From Desulfobacteraceae bacterium (GTDB lineage Bacteria; Desulfobacterota; DSM-4660; Desulfatiglandales; B25-G16), in contig JAUWZC010000027.1 of the NCBI GenBank assembly GCA_030615565.1, forward strand, positions 1-16,036: DNA of 16,036 nucleotides. Direction: 5' to 3'. Each line of letters starts with the position of its first letter. Positions within the stretch are counted from its first letter, which is position 1. The position numbers and the translations under genes are program-made. Positions 7,506 to 15,147 of this stretch are shown here, piece after piece. The notes below the pieces were generated by a model, which was given only the letters and a program-made list of their open reading frames with translations, did no database searches and had not been told where the DNA came from.

Positions 7506-7514
7506 ATCACCCCC
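7506..7514 (-). promoter_or_regulatory. Shine-Dalgarno site deciding the TTG start of tyrS
   Basis: On the minus strand GGGGGTGAT lies just before TAA and TTG. It differs at one base from GGAGGTGAT and gives textbook spacing to the TTG at 7502, but poor spacing to the downstream ATG at 7493. Confidence 0.55.
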
Positions 7515-7556
7515 AGTAGTAATTATCAGCTTAAGTTATAATATCATACACCTCTC

Positions 7557-8450
7557 CTATCCCTCTGGAAGCTTTACCCTTACTACCTGTCCTTTAGTGC
7601 CGAGGTAACCAACCTCCTTTCCATTTAAGAAAAACTCAATTCCACCTGCATTGCCTACCAGAATGTTAAAGCCCTTATCTGCCGTCCATCGAGGAGTTTG
7701 CCCTGGCCGGAAAAGGTACTCTTTAATTGGTTTATCATCAATGCAAATGGCAATCCAGGTCCGGCTATTGACATTGGCAGTAAGAATAAACCCAGGTGAT
7801 AGAGGTTTTTCATCTTTTTTCTCAAGCGGAATTGTTGGCCCCTCAAGGACTATAGCATCATCAACGGGTTTAGATTTTAAAGCGGTTTCACTCACCTCAT
7901 CTACCACTCTTTCATCCTCTTGAATAAGTATTTCCTTCTCTTTATTATCCTGACCTTTGTTAGCCGCCCTTTCTGGTATATTTCCCTTTTTTTCTACAGG
8001 GCTTTGTGTCCCGAGATACTGAAAGGCCTTCTCAATAATTGAAATATTGCTCCTGTTTAGATAAATAAGAGCGATAATAAGGGCCAAAGCCAAAACAGGA
8101 ATAATGATGATAAGATATGGTCTACCTGATTGTGGTCTTATTTTCTTTGACACTTCGGGTTTAGATTTTTGAAAAGAGGAGGTCCTCAGGTAATGATGTA
8201 TTATTGTTTCTTTGTCCAGCCCTAAAAATTCAGCATAGGACCTCAGAAAGCCTTTAACAAAGATCTGTGAAGGCAGTTTACTCCATTCTTCATTTTCTAA
8301 TGCTTCAAGATTATGCCGTCTTATCCTTGTAACCTCAAATATTTCATCTAATTCAATATGGCGCTCTTCTCTGGCTTTTCTTAAAAGACTGCCCAGGCTA
8401 ATATTGTCTGTTGTTTCCTTTTCCTTTTTTTTGTTAGTAGATTTTTCCAT
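7557..8450 (-). CDS. rodZ: RodZ-like helix-turn-helix / DUF4115 membrane protein
   Basis: This 297-residue protein has three parts. An N-terminal cytoplasmic HTH (about 18-88) contains LGSLLRKAREERHIELDEIF and IFVKGFLRSYAEFLGLD, typical of RodZ. A single membrane helix spans about 111-131 (PYLIIIIPVLALALIIALIY). After a charged linker, a periplasmic DUF4115 domain (about 220-295) contains SRTWIAICIDDKPIKEYLF and ends with GTKGQVVRVKLPEG. RodZ couples MreB filaments to the cell-wall elongation machinery and sets rod shape. Homologues in deltaproteobacteria keep this layout, but not all are proven shape factors, so the function is by family. Its ATG is separated by one base from the stop of the parvulin gene upstream, so translation is probably coupled. 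Confidence 0.88.
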   Translation of the reverse strand: MEKSTNKKKEKETTDNISLGSLLRKAREERHIELDEIFEVTRIRRHNLEALENEEWSKLPSQIFVKGFLRSYAEFLGLDKETIIHHYLRTSSFQKSKPEVSKKIRPQSGRPYLIIIIPVLALALIIALIYLNRSNISIIEKAFQYLGTQSPVEKKGNIPERAANKGQDNKEKEILIQEDERVVDEVSETALKSKPVDDAIVLEGPTIPLEKKDEKPLSPGFILTANVNSRTWIAICIDDKPIKEYLFRPGQTPRWTADKGFNILVGNAGGIEFFLNGKEVGYLGTKGQVVRVKLPEG

Positions 8451-8451
8451 A

Positions 8452-9426
8452 TTAAAATATGACCTTAATAAAGGACTCCTTCCTAAGTTTATTTAACCAG
8501 GTAGCATATCTTTTTTCGACTTTTTCCTTAAATAATTTGGAATAGATTGCATCCTGGATCTCTTCAAAAGGTTTTAACCTTCTTTTTTTCTCTTCTACTA
8601 ACTTCAATATTTGAAATCCAGACGGAGCAATATCTAAATCAGTATGGTCCCCAACTGAAAGAATAGCTATTTTTTTTCTTAATGTGGGTTCAAGCTGGCT
8701 TGTTTTTATCCATCCCAGATGACCTCCCTCTGGACCTGCCGGCCCCTGAGAATATGTCCTGGCCATCTCGGAAAAATCGTGGCCTTGTTTAAGCCTCCTC
8801 AATATCTCTTTTCCTAAGGACTTTACGTGAGTAATCTCTTGTTTATCATCTGGTTTTTTAACCTTTAAGAAAATTCTAGCTAGCCTAACTTTAGAGGTCT
8901 CAGTATATTCTTTGGAATGTTTTTGATAATATTTTTTCATATCCTCTTCGGTTATAACTATCTTTGATTTTACCTCATAATTTACCAACCGAAAGCGCTC
9001 AATCTCCTTTTTTATCTTTTCTTTATACTTTTTTAGGGTTACCCCTTCTAACTTTAGATTATAGATTAACTCCTCCTGAGTTAAATTGTTTTCCTTTTTT
9101 ACCTTCTCAATTGCCTCCTCTACATCCTTTACTGTTACCTTTAGTCCCAATTTAATTATTTGTTGTTCTGTTATCTTTTCATTGACCAGGTTATCTAAAA
9201 TAGCCCTGCGCATCTCATAGAATTTTTTCTCATTTCTTAGTTGCAAATCCTTGGCACTCAACCCGGTTAACTCTTTGATTGAGGCATTGAGCTCATGGAG
9301 GGTAATTATATCGCTGTTAACTGTAGCTACAATTCTGTTTGTTATCTCGGCCCAGAGATAACCAGGAGCTAACGTAAAGAAAACAAGCAATAGCTTAAAA
9401 GGGATAATTAATTTAGTTTTCTTCAT
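8452..9426 (-). CDS. SurA-like periplasmic peptidyl-prolyl cis-trans isomerase (parvulin)
   Basis: This 324-residue protein has a signal peptide (KKTKLIIPFKLLLVFFTLAP, with a likely cut after LWA at residue 26). A SurA N-terminal chaperone region follows, with RIVATVNSDIITLHELNASI at 31-50 and a long helical part to about 160. There is one parvulin (PpiC) domain at about 177-278, with KVRLARIFLKVKK, DFSEMARTYSQGPAGPEGGH and LGWI, and a C-terminal helix (RYATWLNKLRKESFIKVIF). SurA-like proteins escort unfolded outer-membrane proteins and isomerise X-Pro bonds. E. coli SurA has two parvulin domains and this one has one, which is common in deltaproteobacteria. The start overlaps the stop of the preceding parvulin lipoprotein gene by 14 nt. 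Confidence 0.88.
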   Translation of the reverse strand: MKKTKLIIPFKLLLVFFTLAPGYLWAEITNRIVATVNSDIITLHELNASIKELTGLSAKDLQLRNEKKFYEMRRAILDNLVNEKITEQQIIKLGLKVTVKDVEEAIEKVKKENNLTQEELIYNLKLEGVTLKKYKEKIKKEIERFRLVNYEVKSKIVITEEDMKKYYQKHSKEYTETSKVRLARIFLKVKKPDDKQEITHVKSLGKEILRRLKQGHDFSEMARTYSQGPAGPEGGHLGWIKTSQLEPTLRKKIAILSVGDHTDLDIAPSGFQILKLVEEKKRRLKPFEEIQDAIYSKLFKEKVEKRYATWLNKLRKESFIKVIF

Positions 9427-10405
9427 TAGCAGTCCTTATTTTGCCTAATAAAGTGTAGTTGACTTTAACAAGATAATTATTCCTCAGTTCTTTAAGCCAT
9501 GCTGTATATTGCCTTTCCATTGCCTCTTCAAGAAGCCTATTTTCTATTTCATCCTTTACTTCTAGAAGCCCTTTTATCCCTGCCGGTTCTCTTTTTAGAA
9601 CTTTTATAATATGGAAGCCATAGGAGGTTTTAATAATGTTGCTGAGCTTACCAACATGAATTGAAAATATGATATCAGATAGGGGAGAAGGAAGTATCTC
9701 CTTGGTTTTCCAGTGCATACCATAATCTCCTTGGATTCCAGAGCGCAGAGATTTTTCCTTAACTAATTTTGTCATGTCTTCTCCCCTTTTAAGCCGGGCG
9801 AGCACAACCTTAGCCTCTTTTCTTGTTTTAGTAACGATATGCATAAATTTGGCCCTTGGAGGATACCAGAAATCCTCTTTCTTCTCCTGATAGTAAGACT
9901 TAATAAGATGATAGGAAATAGGAGCTAGAGACTCAGTCTGCTCCTTAACAATCTTTTTAATTAAAAGGTGTTCCCTGAATCTCTCCTTCCATTCATTATA
10001 ATCTATGCACCTGGATAAAAGCGTATCGTTAAAGCTATTGCCTGGATAATCCTTGACAATATATTTTATAGCCCTTTCCAATTCAATCTCACTTAAGGTA
10101 ATGCCATTTTCTTTTCCATATTCAAGCACAAGAGAGTCATCCACAATTCTATCTATAAGACTATTGATAGAGGCCCATACTGCCTTTTTAGGGATTTCAT
10201 TTTCAAGCGAGGCAATGTTCACTTCTCTCTCTATGTCTCCCACTGTAACTAATCGATCTCCTATTTTGATAACAACACATTGACTCGACTCTGTGTTGGG
10301 GGAGCATGCTGACAAGGTAAAAGGAATAAAGAGACAAAGAAATGGAGAAATGAAATACCTTAAAATATTGATATTAATCATAGATAAATTTATAAAAGAT
10401 AGCAT
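9413..10405 (-). CDS. Parvulin-type peptidyl-prolyl isomerase, predicted lipoprotein
   Basis: This is a 330-residue relative of the next gene. The N-terminus is a lipoprotein signal with lipobox LSAC (Cys34), so this isomerase should be membrane-anchored, unlike its soluble neighbour. A SurA_N-like region (about 45-165: VIKIGDRLVTVGDIEREVNI and EYGKENGITLSEIELERAI) precedes one parvulin domain at about 184-272. That domain includes YPPRAKFMHIVTKTRKEAKV and the terminal SYGFHIIKVLKRE. The C-terminal helix QYTAWLKELRNNYLVKVNY mirrors the end of the neighbour, which suggests tandem duplication. It begins 50 bp after mfd. A second ATG at residue 9 (10381) is an equally possible start, since neither ATG has a clear ribosome site. 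Confidence 0.85.
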   Translation of the reverse strand: MLSFINLSMININILRYFISPFLCLFIPFTLSACSPNTESSQCVVIKIGDRLVTVGDIEREVNIASLENEIPKKAVWASINSLIDRIVDDSLVLEYGKENGITLSEIELERAIKYIVKDYPGNSFNDTLLSRCIDYNEWKERFREHLLIKKIVKEQTESLAPISYHLIKSYYQEKKEDFWYPPRAKFMHIVTKTRKEAKVVLARLKRGEDMTKLVKEKSLRSGIQGDYGMHWKTKEILPSPLSDIIFSIHVGKLSNIIKTSYGFHIIKVLKREPAGIKGLLEVKDEIENRLLEEAMERQYTAWLKELRNNYLVKVNYTLLGKIRTANEEN

Positions 10406-10455
10406 AACTTATTTAAATTACAATATTATTATGGGAAATGCAAGAAGAATTTGGA

Positions 10456-13400
10456 TCAATTTTCTACTATATAGTGATTAAATTGACCTATTATTTTCTC
10501 TGCCTCATCAAGGGTAGCAATGGCCCCCCTTTCTTTGCTAATAACCTTTAGTTTTTGATCGGATATAAATGAGAAATTGTCTGGATGACTACAAATTAAA
10601 TCAACCAAGTTGGATGACGATACATGGGTATCCTTAGAGAAGGAAAAGATCATATGGTCATCTTTGATGTCTAAGCCTATTGAGCCGATTTTCTTCAGGC
10701 CTATTTTGATCTTAATAACTGAGATAAGATTTAAAACCTCTTTTGGCAATGATCCAAACCTATCTTCAATTTCTCGTACCATCTCCTTTAATTCCAAATC
10801 CCCTTTAATAGCGGATAAACGTCTGTATATATCAAGCCTGACATCGCCCTCCTCAATGTAGCTGCGAGGAATAAACACTGGTAGATCAGTGTTTATCTCA
10901 GGGAATATCTCCTCATGCCACACCTCACCCTTTAGTTCTGCAATTGCCTGTTCTATCAGTTTTAGATACAGTTCATAACCAATAGCCTTGATATGCCCTG
11001 ATTGAGAGAATCCAAGTATGTTTCCCCCTCCTCTTATCCTTAAATCATTTAAGGCAATGTTGACCCCTGAGCCTAAGCAAGAAAAATCCATCAAAACCTT
11101 CAATCTTTTCTGGGCATCATTTGTCAAATTAGAGCCATCTGAAATTAGGAGATATGCATAAGCCTTCACATTAGACCTACCGACTCTCCCCCTGAGCTGA
11201 TAGATCTCAGCCAGGCCAAAGCGATCTACCTTATTAATAATTATAGTATTAGCTGAAGGTATATCCAGACCTGAGTCTATTATGGTAGTGCACACAAGGA
11301 CATCTGTCTCCTTGGCCAAGAATTTAATCATCGCCTTCTCTAAATCCCTCTCTTTCATCTGACCATGGGCAATGTCAATTCTGGCCATGGGAACAAGCCT
11401 GCTCAATTTATCCGCCATTGTCTCAATAGTTTGAACCCGATTGTGGACAAAAAAGGTCTGTCCCCCTCTATCTAATTCCTTTTCTATTGCATGAGATATA
11501 ATATCTTCATCAAACCTGGCCACATATGTCTGAATAGAGAGTCTGTCAGCAGGCGGGGTTTGAATGATGCTCAGATCCCTGACCCCCATCAAGGACATAT
11601 GTAAGGTCCTTGGAATAGGTGTGGCTGTCATGGCAATGATATCAATGGAGTGCCGATATTTTTTTATTTTTTCCTTGTCCTTGACACCAAAGCGCTGCTC
11701 CTCATCAATTATAAATAGGCCCAGATCTTTAAATATAACATCATCAGAGAGGATTCTATGAGTTCCAATAATAATATCAATCTTCCCTAAATATAAATCA
11801 CGTATTATTCTTTTTTGCTCTGGTTTCGAAATAAAGCGGCTCAGCACAGCAATCCTGACAGGATATGAGGCAAAGCGCTTTGAGAAAGTCTGGTGATGCT
11901 GCTCAACTAAAACAGTTGTTGGGGCAAGGATAGCTACCTGTTTTCCATCCATAACAGCTTTAAAAGCAGCCCTCATGGCTACTTCTGTTTTACCAAAACC
12001 TACGTCGCCACAAATGAGCCGATCCATTGGTCTGCCTGATTCCATATCAGAAAGTACATCATCAATAGCCTTGATTTGATCCGGAGTTTCCTCATAATCA
12101 AAGGTTACCTCAAACTCCCTATAGTAATTATCTACTTTTGAAAAGGAAAAACCCTTAAGGAACTTTCTCATGGCATAGATTTTAACAAGGTCTTTGGCTA
12201 TCTTTTCTATTGACCTCTTGGCCTTCTTTTTCGCTATTAACCATGATTTTCCACCTAGTCTGTCTAATTGAGGATTATCATCATCTAAACCAATATATTT
12301 CTGGATGATGTTTATCCTATCTGCTGGGATATAAAGGCGATCATTGTAGGCATATTCAATAATTACAAAATCTCTGACCCTGCTGGCGATCTCCATCTTT
12401 AAAAGTCCGCCATAACGACCAATGCCATGATCCTGATGAACAACTAAATCACCTACCTTCAATTGACTGAATCCTGTCCATGGAATGGCCTGAACCCTGT
12501 CATCCTTTTTTCTTCTTTCTCTCCCACTTTTTACTCCGAAGATCTCATCTTCTGTAATTATGATCAGGTTTGAGGACAGAAATCTAAATCCTTGTGAAAG
12601 ATATCCTAAACAGATGTATAATCCTTTTTTCCTTTTAATCTTTGACCAATCAGAGGATATTTCTTGGGCAATAATTTGATAATTGAGCAAGATTTCTTTT
12701 AGCCGTCCTGCCTGCTGTTCTGTTCTACATATGAGTACGATCTGATTTCCCTCATCAATCCATTTCTTAACTTTGACTGCCAGAGGGGCAAGTGAGACCT
12801 TCGGCAGAGTGATATCTTTATAGTCATATTCCGTTTCTGTCACCTGTGATTCCTTGAAATCTATTACCAATCCTTCCTTTTTAAAACCGGTGTTGATATT
12901 AAGATCGAAGAAAGAAATCTTGGGATATCCGGACATGGTCATTTTCAGCTCTTTTACCTCGAGAAAAAGTCCATCGGTTTGAGGAAAGGGTTTTCCTTTC
13001 CCCAAGCACTCATCCTTAAATCTTCCTTTCTCCTTGTTAAGCTTATCCAAGATAGAGCTGGCTCTATCTGTAAAATTATCTGATTGAGCAATGCAAATAT
13101 AAGCCTCTTTAGGAAGATAGCTAAAGATGGTATCAAGATGGGGATAGAAATGTTGCAACCACGCCTCAATCCCTGGAAAACTCCCTACTGATTCCAAAGG
13201 CGATGGAAGTCTCCCCATTGATCTGGCTCTTTTGATGTTTGAAGGTCCCAGAATAATCTCATTTGCAGGGAGAATAATTAGCTCTTTTAAATCAGACTTC
13301 GATCTTTGATCGGCTGGGTTAAAGAGCCTTATGGATTCCACAGTGTTTCCCCAGAATTCAACCCTGACTGCTGAATCATATAACGGCGGGCATAGATCAA

Positions 13401-13950
13401 TAACGCCGCCCCTTATAGAAAAATCACCTCTCTCCTCTACTAATGAAGTTCGGAGATAACCAAAAGTCAGTAATTTTTTTATCAAATCATCCCTGTCGAT
13501 CTCCTCATTAATAACGATATAGTCAACTGAGTTAAGGAGCATCTTTTTTGGCAAAAGACGACTTATAATGGCCTCTAATGATGTGACTACAACCGCATCT
13601 CGCAAGGTTGAAAGAGCGTAAAGTGCCTCTATCCTCTGGCTTACCAACTCTTTTGGTGGACTCAAGCCTGTAAGGGGAGAGATATCATAGGAAGGAAAAA
13701 GGAATATTCTCCTATGGTCTTGGGAAGACCCATTATTCTGTCTGAGAAGAAAAAAATTCAAATCTTTGTAAAATTTTCCTGACTCCTCAGAGTTAGGGAG
13801 AATTATCAAACAAGGATGGTCTACTTCGATTAGGAGCTGAGATAATAGAAAGACCAAGGCAGAGCCAGTAATGCCAGTTACCTCTATGAGCCTTATCTTA
13901 TCCTTTATTCCTTTCTTCAGTGTATACAGGTTATCTCTTTTGTATGACAT
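10456..13950 (-). CDS. mfd: Transcription-repair coupling factor Mfd
   Basis: Mfd (1164 residues, normal length) removes RNA polymerase stalled at DNA lesions and recruits UvrA. The N-terminal UvrB-like module keeps YDISPLTGLSPPKELVSQRI (88-107) and RGDFSIRGGVIDLCP (174-188), with the usual lack of a working Walker A. The RNA polymerase interaction domain (about 495-590) contains VGDLVVHQDHGIGRYGGL. The RecG-like translocase has Walker A GDVGFGKTE (648-656), DEEQRFG (749-755), TATPIPRTLH (775-784) and motif VI QLRGRVGRS (918-926). The C-terminal domain (about 1020-1150) carries the auto-inhibitory TRCF fold (EEGDVRLDIYRRL). All catalytic motifs look intact. The ATG shares one base with the stop of the upstream gene remnant (TAATG). 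The only purine-rich site (GAGGAA) is about 20 nt away, so initiation probably depends on upstream translation. Confidence 0.97.
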   Translation of the reverse strand: MSYKRDNLYTLKKGIKDKIRLIEVTGITGSALVFLLSQLLIEVDHPCLIILPNSEESGKFYKDLNFFLLRQNNGSSQDHRRIFLFPSYDISPLTGLSPPKELVSQRIEALYALSTLRDAVVVTSLEAIISRLLPKKMLLNSVDYIVINEEIDRDDLIKKLLTFGYLRTSLVEERGDFSIRGGVIDLCPPLYDSAVRVEFWGNTVESIRLFNPADQRSKSDLKELIILPANEIILGPSNIKRARSMGRLPSPLESVGSFPGIEAWLQHFYPHLDTIFSYLPKEAYICIAQSDNFTDRASSILDKLNKEKGRFKDECLGKGKPFPQTDGLFLEVKELKMTMSGYPKISFFDLNINTGFKKEGLVIDFKESQVTETEYDYKDITLPKVSLAPLAVKVKKWIDEGNQIVLICRTEQQAGRLKEILLNYQIIAQEISSDWSKIKRKKGLYICLGYLSQGFRFLSSNLIIITEDEIFGVKSGRERRKKDDRVQAIPWTGFSQLKVGDLVVHQDHGIGRYGGLLKMEIASRVRDFVIIEYAYNDRLYIPADRINIIQKYIGLDDDNPQLDRLGGKSWLIAKKKAKRSIEKIAKDLVKIYAMRKFLKGFSFSKVDNYYREFEVTFDYEETPDQIKAIDDVLSDMESGRPMDRLICGDVGFGKTEVAMRAAFKAVMDGKQVAILAPTTVLVEQHHQTFSKRFASYPVRIAVLSRFISKPEQKRIIRDLYLGKIDIIIGTHRILSDDVIFKDLGLFIIDEEQRFGVKDKEKIKKYRHSIDIIAMTATPIPRTLHMSLMGVRDLSIIQTPPADRLSIQTYVARFDEDIISHAIEKELDRGGQTFFVHNRVQTIETMADKLSRLVPMARIDIAHGQMKERDLEKAMIKFLAKETDVLVCTTIIDSGLDIPSANTIIINKVDRFGLAEIYQLRGRVGRSNVKAYAYLLISDGSNLTNDAQKRLKVLMDFSCLGSGVNIALNDLRIRGGGNILGFSQSGHIKAIGYELYLKLIEQAIAELKGEVWHEEIFPEINTDLPVFIPRSYIEEGDVRLDIYRRLSAIKGDLELKEMVREIEDRFGSLPKEVLNLISVIKIKIGLKKIGSIGLDIKDDHMIFSFSKDTHVSSSNLVDLICSHPDNFSFISDQKLKVISKERGAIATLDEAEKIIGQFNHYIVEN

Positions 13951-14411
13951 TATTCAAATATATTGGCCAGTTCCTCGGCCATCCGCTTTTTTTCTTCCAA
14001 ATCTGTTATACGGTAAAGGATCAACATTTGGTTTTGGCTTGGACCGGCTCCCTGATAGGTTCCCACACCATGCAATCCTGCAACCCAGTTCTGAAGGAAC
14101 TTCACAATCCTCATCCTCTTTTTTGCAGAAGCCGCGGATTTAAGATATTTATACACATATGCCCCAGTTGCATGCTGTTTGGCACCGCTTACTATAATAC
14201 CATCTGATTTTTTTTCTTTCACATGGACATAGGAATCAGGGTCCTGATCAAGGGGTCTTTTACTCCTATCACCCTTTGTATCAGTAACAGATCCACTTAC
14301 TACCAAATCCTCTCTTTGAATATACATCAGGTATTCAGTAAATCTCTTGTGGTGTTCCGTTCCTTTATCCTTATCTATCTCCCATGTTGTGGCTGCCAGA
14401 CCTGGGAGCAT
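13950..14411 (-). pseudogene. abfD: 4-hydroxybutyryl-CoA dehydratase remnant, 3' part with internal deletion
   Basis: Residues 1-85 here match the second stretch of the dehydratase (LAATTWEIDKDKGTEHHKRF and KSDGIIVSGAKQHATGAYV). The sequence then jumps straight to the family's extreme C-terminus (YKYLKSAASAKKRMRIVKFL, then HGVGTYQGAGPSQNQMLILY). About 225 residues of a protein usually near 490 are missing, and the join is in frame. The lost part holds the histidine and third cysteine that bind the [4Fe-4S] cluster, so this cannot be a working dehydratase. It continues in the same frame as the 5' part, separated only by the amber codon at 14451-14453. Its TAA overlaps the mfd ATG. The reading frame has stayed open, so a peptide may still be made. 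An internal ATG at 14411 could restart translation, without a visible ribosome site. Confidence 0.8.
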
Positions 14412-14450
14412 CTCATTACCGGGGCAGCGGTAGTTACAGGTCCCTAACTT

Positions 14451-14735
14451 CTAGCTGCTCAAACGGGCCATCTCCAGACGTTTCTCAATATCCTGAGTGT
14501 TCTGATGGATATGTAGACTTCTACTGATAGTCTCGCCTGTAAGATGAGACTTTGCTGTCATGATATCAGAGTATCGAGGATCCAGGGTGAGTTCATAGAT
14601 CTTTGCTGTTGCCTCAATAACCTCCTTTGTAATCGGATGATCAGGGAGTTTCTCAACCTTTTTTCCTCCTATAAAAAGTCTTGGTTTCAGTTTGGAAACC
14701 CTCTCTCGATATTCATCTACTGTTTTTATGGACAT
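14451..14735 (-). pseudogene. abfD: 4-hydroxybutyryl-CoA dehydratase remnant, 5' part ending at an in-frame amber codon
   Basis: The 94 codons from ATG 14735 match the N-terminus of 4-hydroxybutyryl-CoA dehydratase / vinylacetyl-CoA delta-isomerase, a flavin and [4Fe-4S] enzyme of the 4-hydroxyphenylacetate hydroxylase superfamily. Visible family features are TVDEYRERVSKLKPRLFIGG, DHPITKEVIEATAKIYELT and YSDIMTAKSHLTGETISRSL. A good ribosome site (GAGGAG) precedes the start. The frame stops at TAG (14451-14453), where relatives have Gln in RLLGQ(K/R)T, so one C-to-T change explains it. Right after it the cluster-binding motif CNYRC is still readable in the same frame. With the 3' deletion this is a pseudogene. 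It heads the mfd operon and would supply its leader. Confidence 0.78.
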
Positions 14736-14752
14736 CTTTTACTCCTCTACAT
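14736..14752 (-). promoter_or_regulatory. Ribosome binding site of the dehydratase remnant
   Basis: On the minus strand GTAGAGGAGTAAAAG lies directly before the ATG at 14735. GAGGAG at 7-8 nt spacing is the best Shine-Dalgarno site in the window. It still drives entry of ribosomes at the head of the operon even though the gene is broken. Confidence 0.6.
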
Positions 14753-14923
14753 GATTCTAATTTCCTTTCATAAAAAAAAGAAATATAGATGAGCATACGT
14801 TACCGGTCAAGTGATTAAAGGAATGGTATCAAAATTCCTTGCCTCAGCTTTGACAAGGATCTAAAGAGACTAAAAAAGGGGTAGACGTTAGCCTCAAGCA
14901 GAGCAGAGCTTTTGCCCTTTAAA

Positions 14924-14952
14924 ATTATAATACAAGTCGTTTAATAGCTATA
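14924..14952 (-). promoter_or_regulatory. Candidate promoter for the mfd operon
   Basis: The minus strand has a perfect -10 hexamer TATAAT (14929-14924). At 17-bp spacing the -35 (TATAGC, 14952-14947) is weak. Transcription would begin near 14917 and give a leader of about 180 nt before the dehydratase remnant. It lies back-to-back with the strong plus-strand promoter at 14971. The -10 match is clear, but the promoter as a whole is only moderately supported. Confidence 0.35.
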
Positions 14953-14970
14953 TATTGTGTTATTTTTTTC

Positions 14971-14999
14971 TTGACATACAATATATACTGATCTATACT
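14971..14999 (+). promoter_or_regulatory. Near-consensus sigma-70 promoter facing right
   Basis: TTGACA (14971-14976), a 17-bp spacer and TATACT (14994-14999) give a match with one base off consensus and optimal spacing. TATACTG occurs twice, at 14984-14990 and 14994-15000, exactly 10 bp apart. That is one helical turn and could be an operator overlapping the -10. The predicted start is near 15006. No convincing gene follows on the plus strand, but a strong terminator lies about 80 bp downstream. Confidence 0.65.
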
Positions 15000-15005
15000 G
15001 CTTTA

Positions 15006-15128
15006 TAAAAGATGCTCCTCTTATCATTAATCCCTATCCAAATTAATTCCATGTTTAAAAAGGTTGTCCTAAAATTGCCAATAAAAGCCCCCAAGGGAAT
15101 GCTTTCATTCCCTTGGGGGCTTTTGTAA
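15006..15128 (+). ncRNA. Candidate small RNA (about 120 nt) between promoter and terminator
   Basis: The interval from the predicted start to the end of the 15083-15124 hairpin has its own near-consensus promoter and a perfect intrinsic terminator, and no recognisable gene. That is the usual outline of a bacterial small RNA. The first 75 nt are AT-rich and mostly unstructured (AATTAATTCCATGTTTAAAA), as expected for a pairing region followed by a terminator stem. A 38-codon reading frame from ATG 15012 runs through the terminator, but it has no ribosome site and its last third is terminator sequence, so I think it is not coding. It matches no small RNA family I know. Confidence 0.4.
15083..15124. 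terminator. Perfect 19-bp bidirectional intrinsic terminator
   Basis: Arms 15083-15101 and 15106-15124 pair perfectly over 19 bp around a CTTT loop. The GC core is CCCCCAAGGG, and A4 and T4 runs at the outer ends mean it can work on both strands. On the plus strand it ends the candidate small RNA. On the minus strand it shields the mfd operon from transcription entering from the right. Confidence 0.85.
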
Positions 15129-15147
15129 ATGGTGTCAACACTTTACC

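Noticed and set aside
13871..14207. Overlapping plus-strand frames opposite the mfd start and dehydratase remnant
   Set aside because: They are antisense to well-supported sequence and have no family features.
14451..14453. Pyrrolysine codon joining two halves of a functional dehydratase
   Set aside because: The TAG replaces an ordinary Gln, and the combined product lacks about 225 residues including cluster ligands, so recoding would not restore an enzyme.
14818..14840. Hairpin AAGGAAT/ATTCCTT as a terminator in the operon leader
   Set aside because: Only 7 bp, AT-rich with a 9-nt loop, and no proper T-run; too weak to call.
15012..15128. 38-codon peptide gene from ATG 15012
   Set aside because: No ribosome site, and its C-terminal third is read from the terminator stem; the noncoding explanation fits better.
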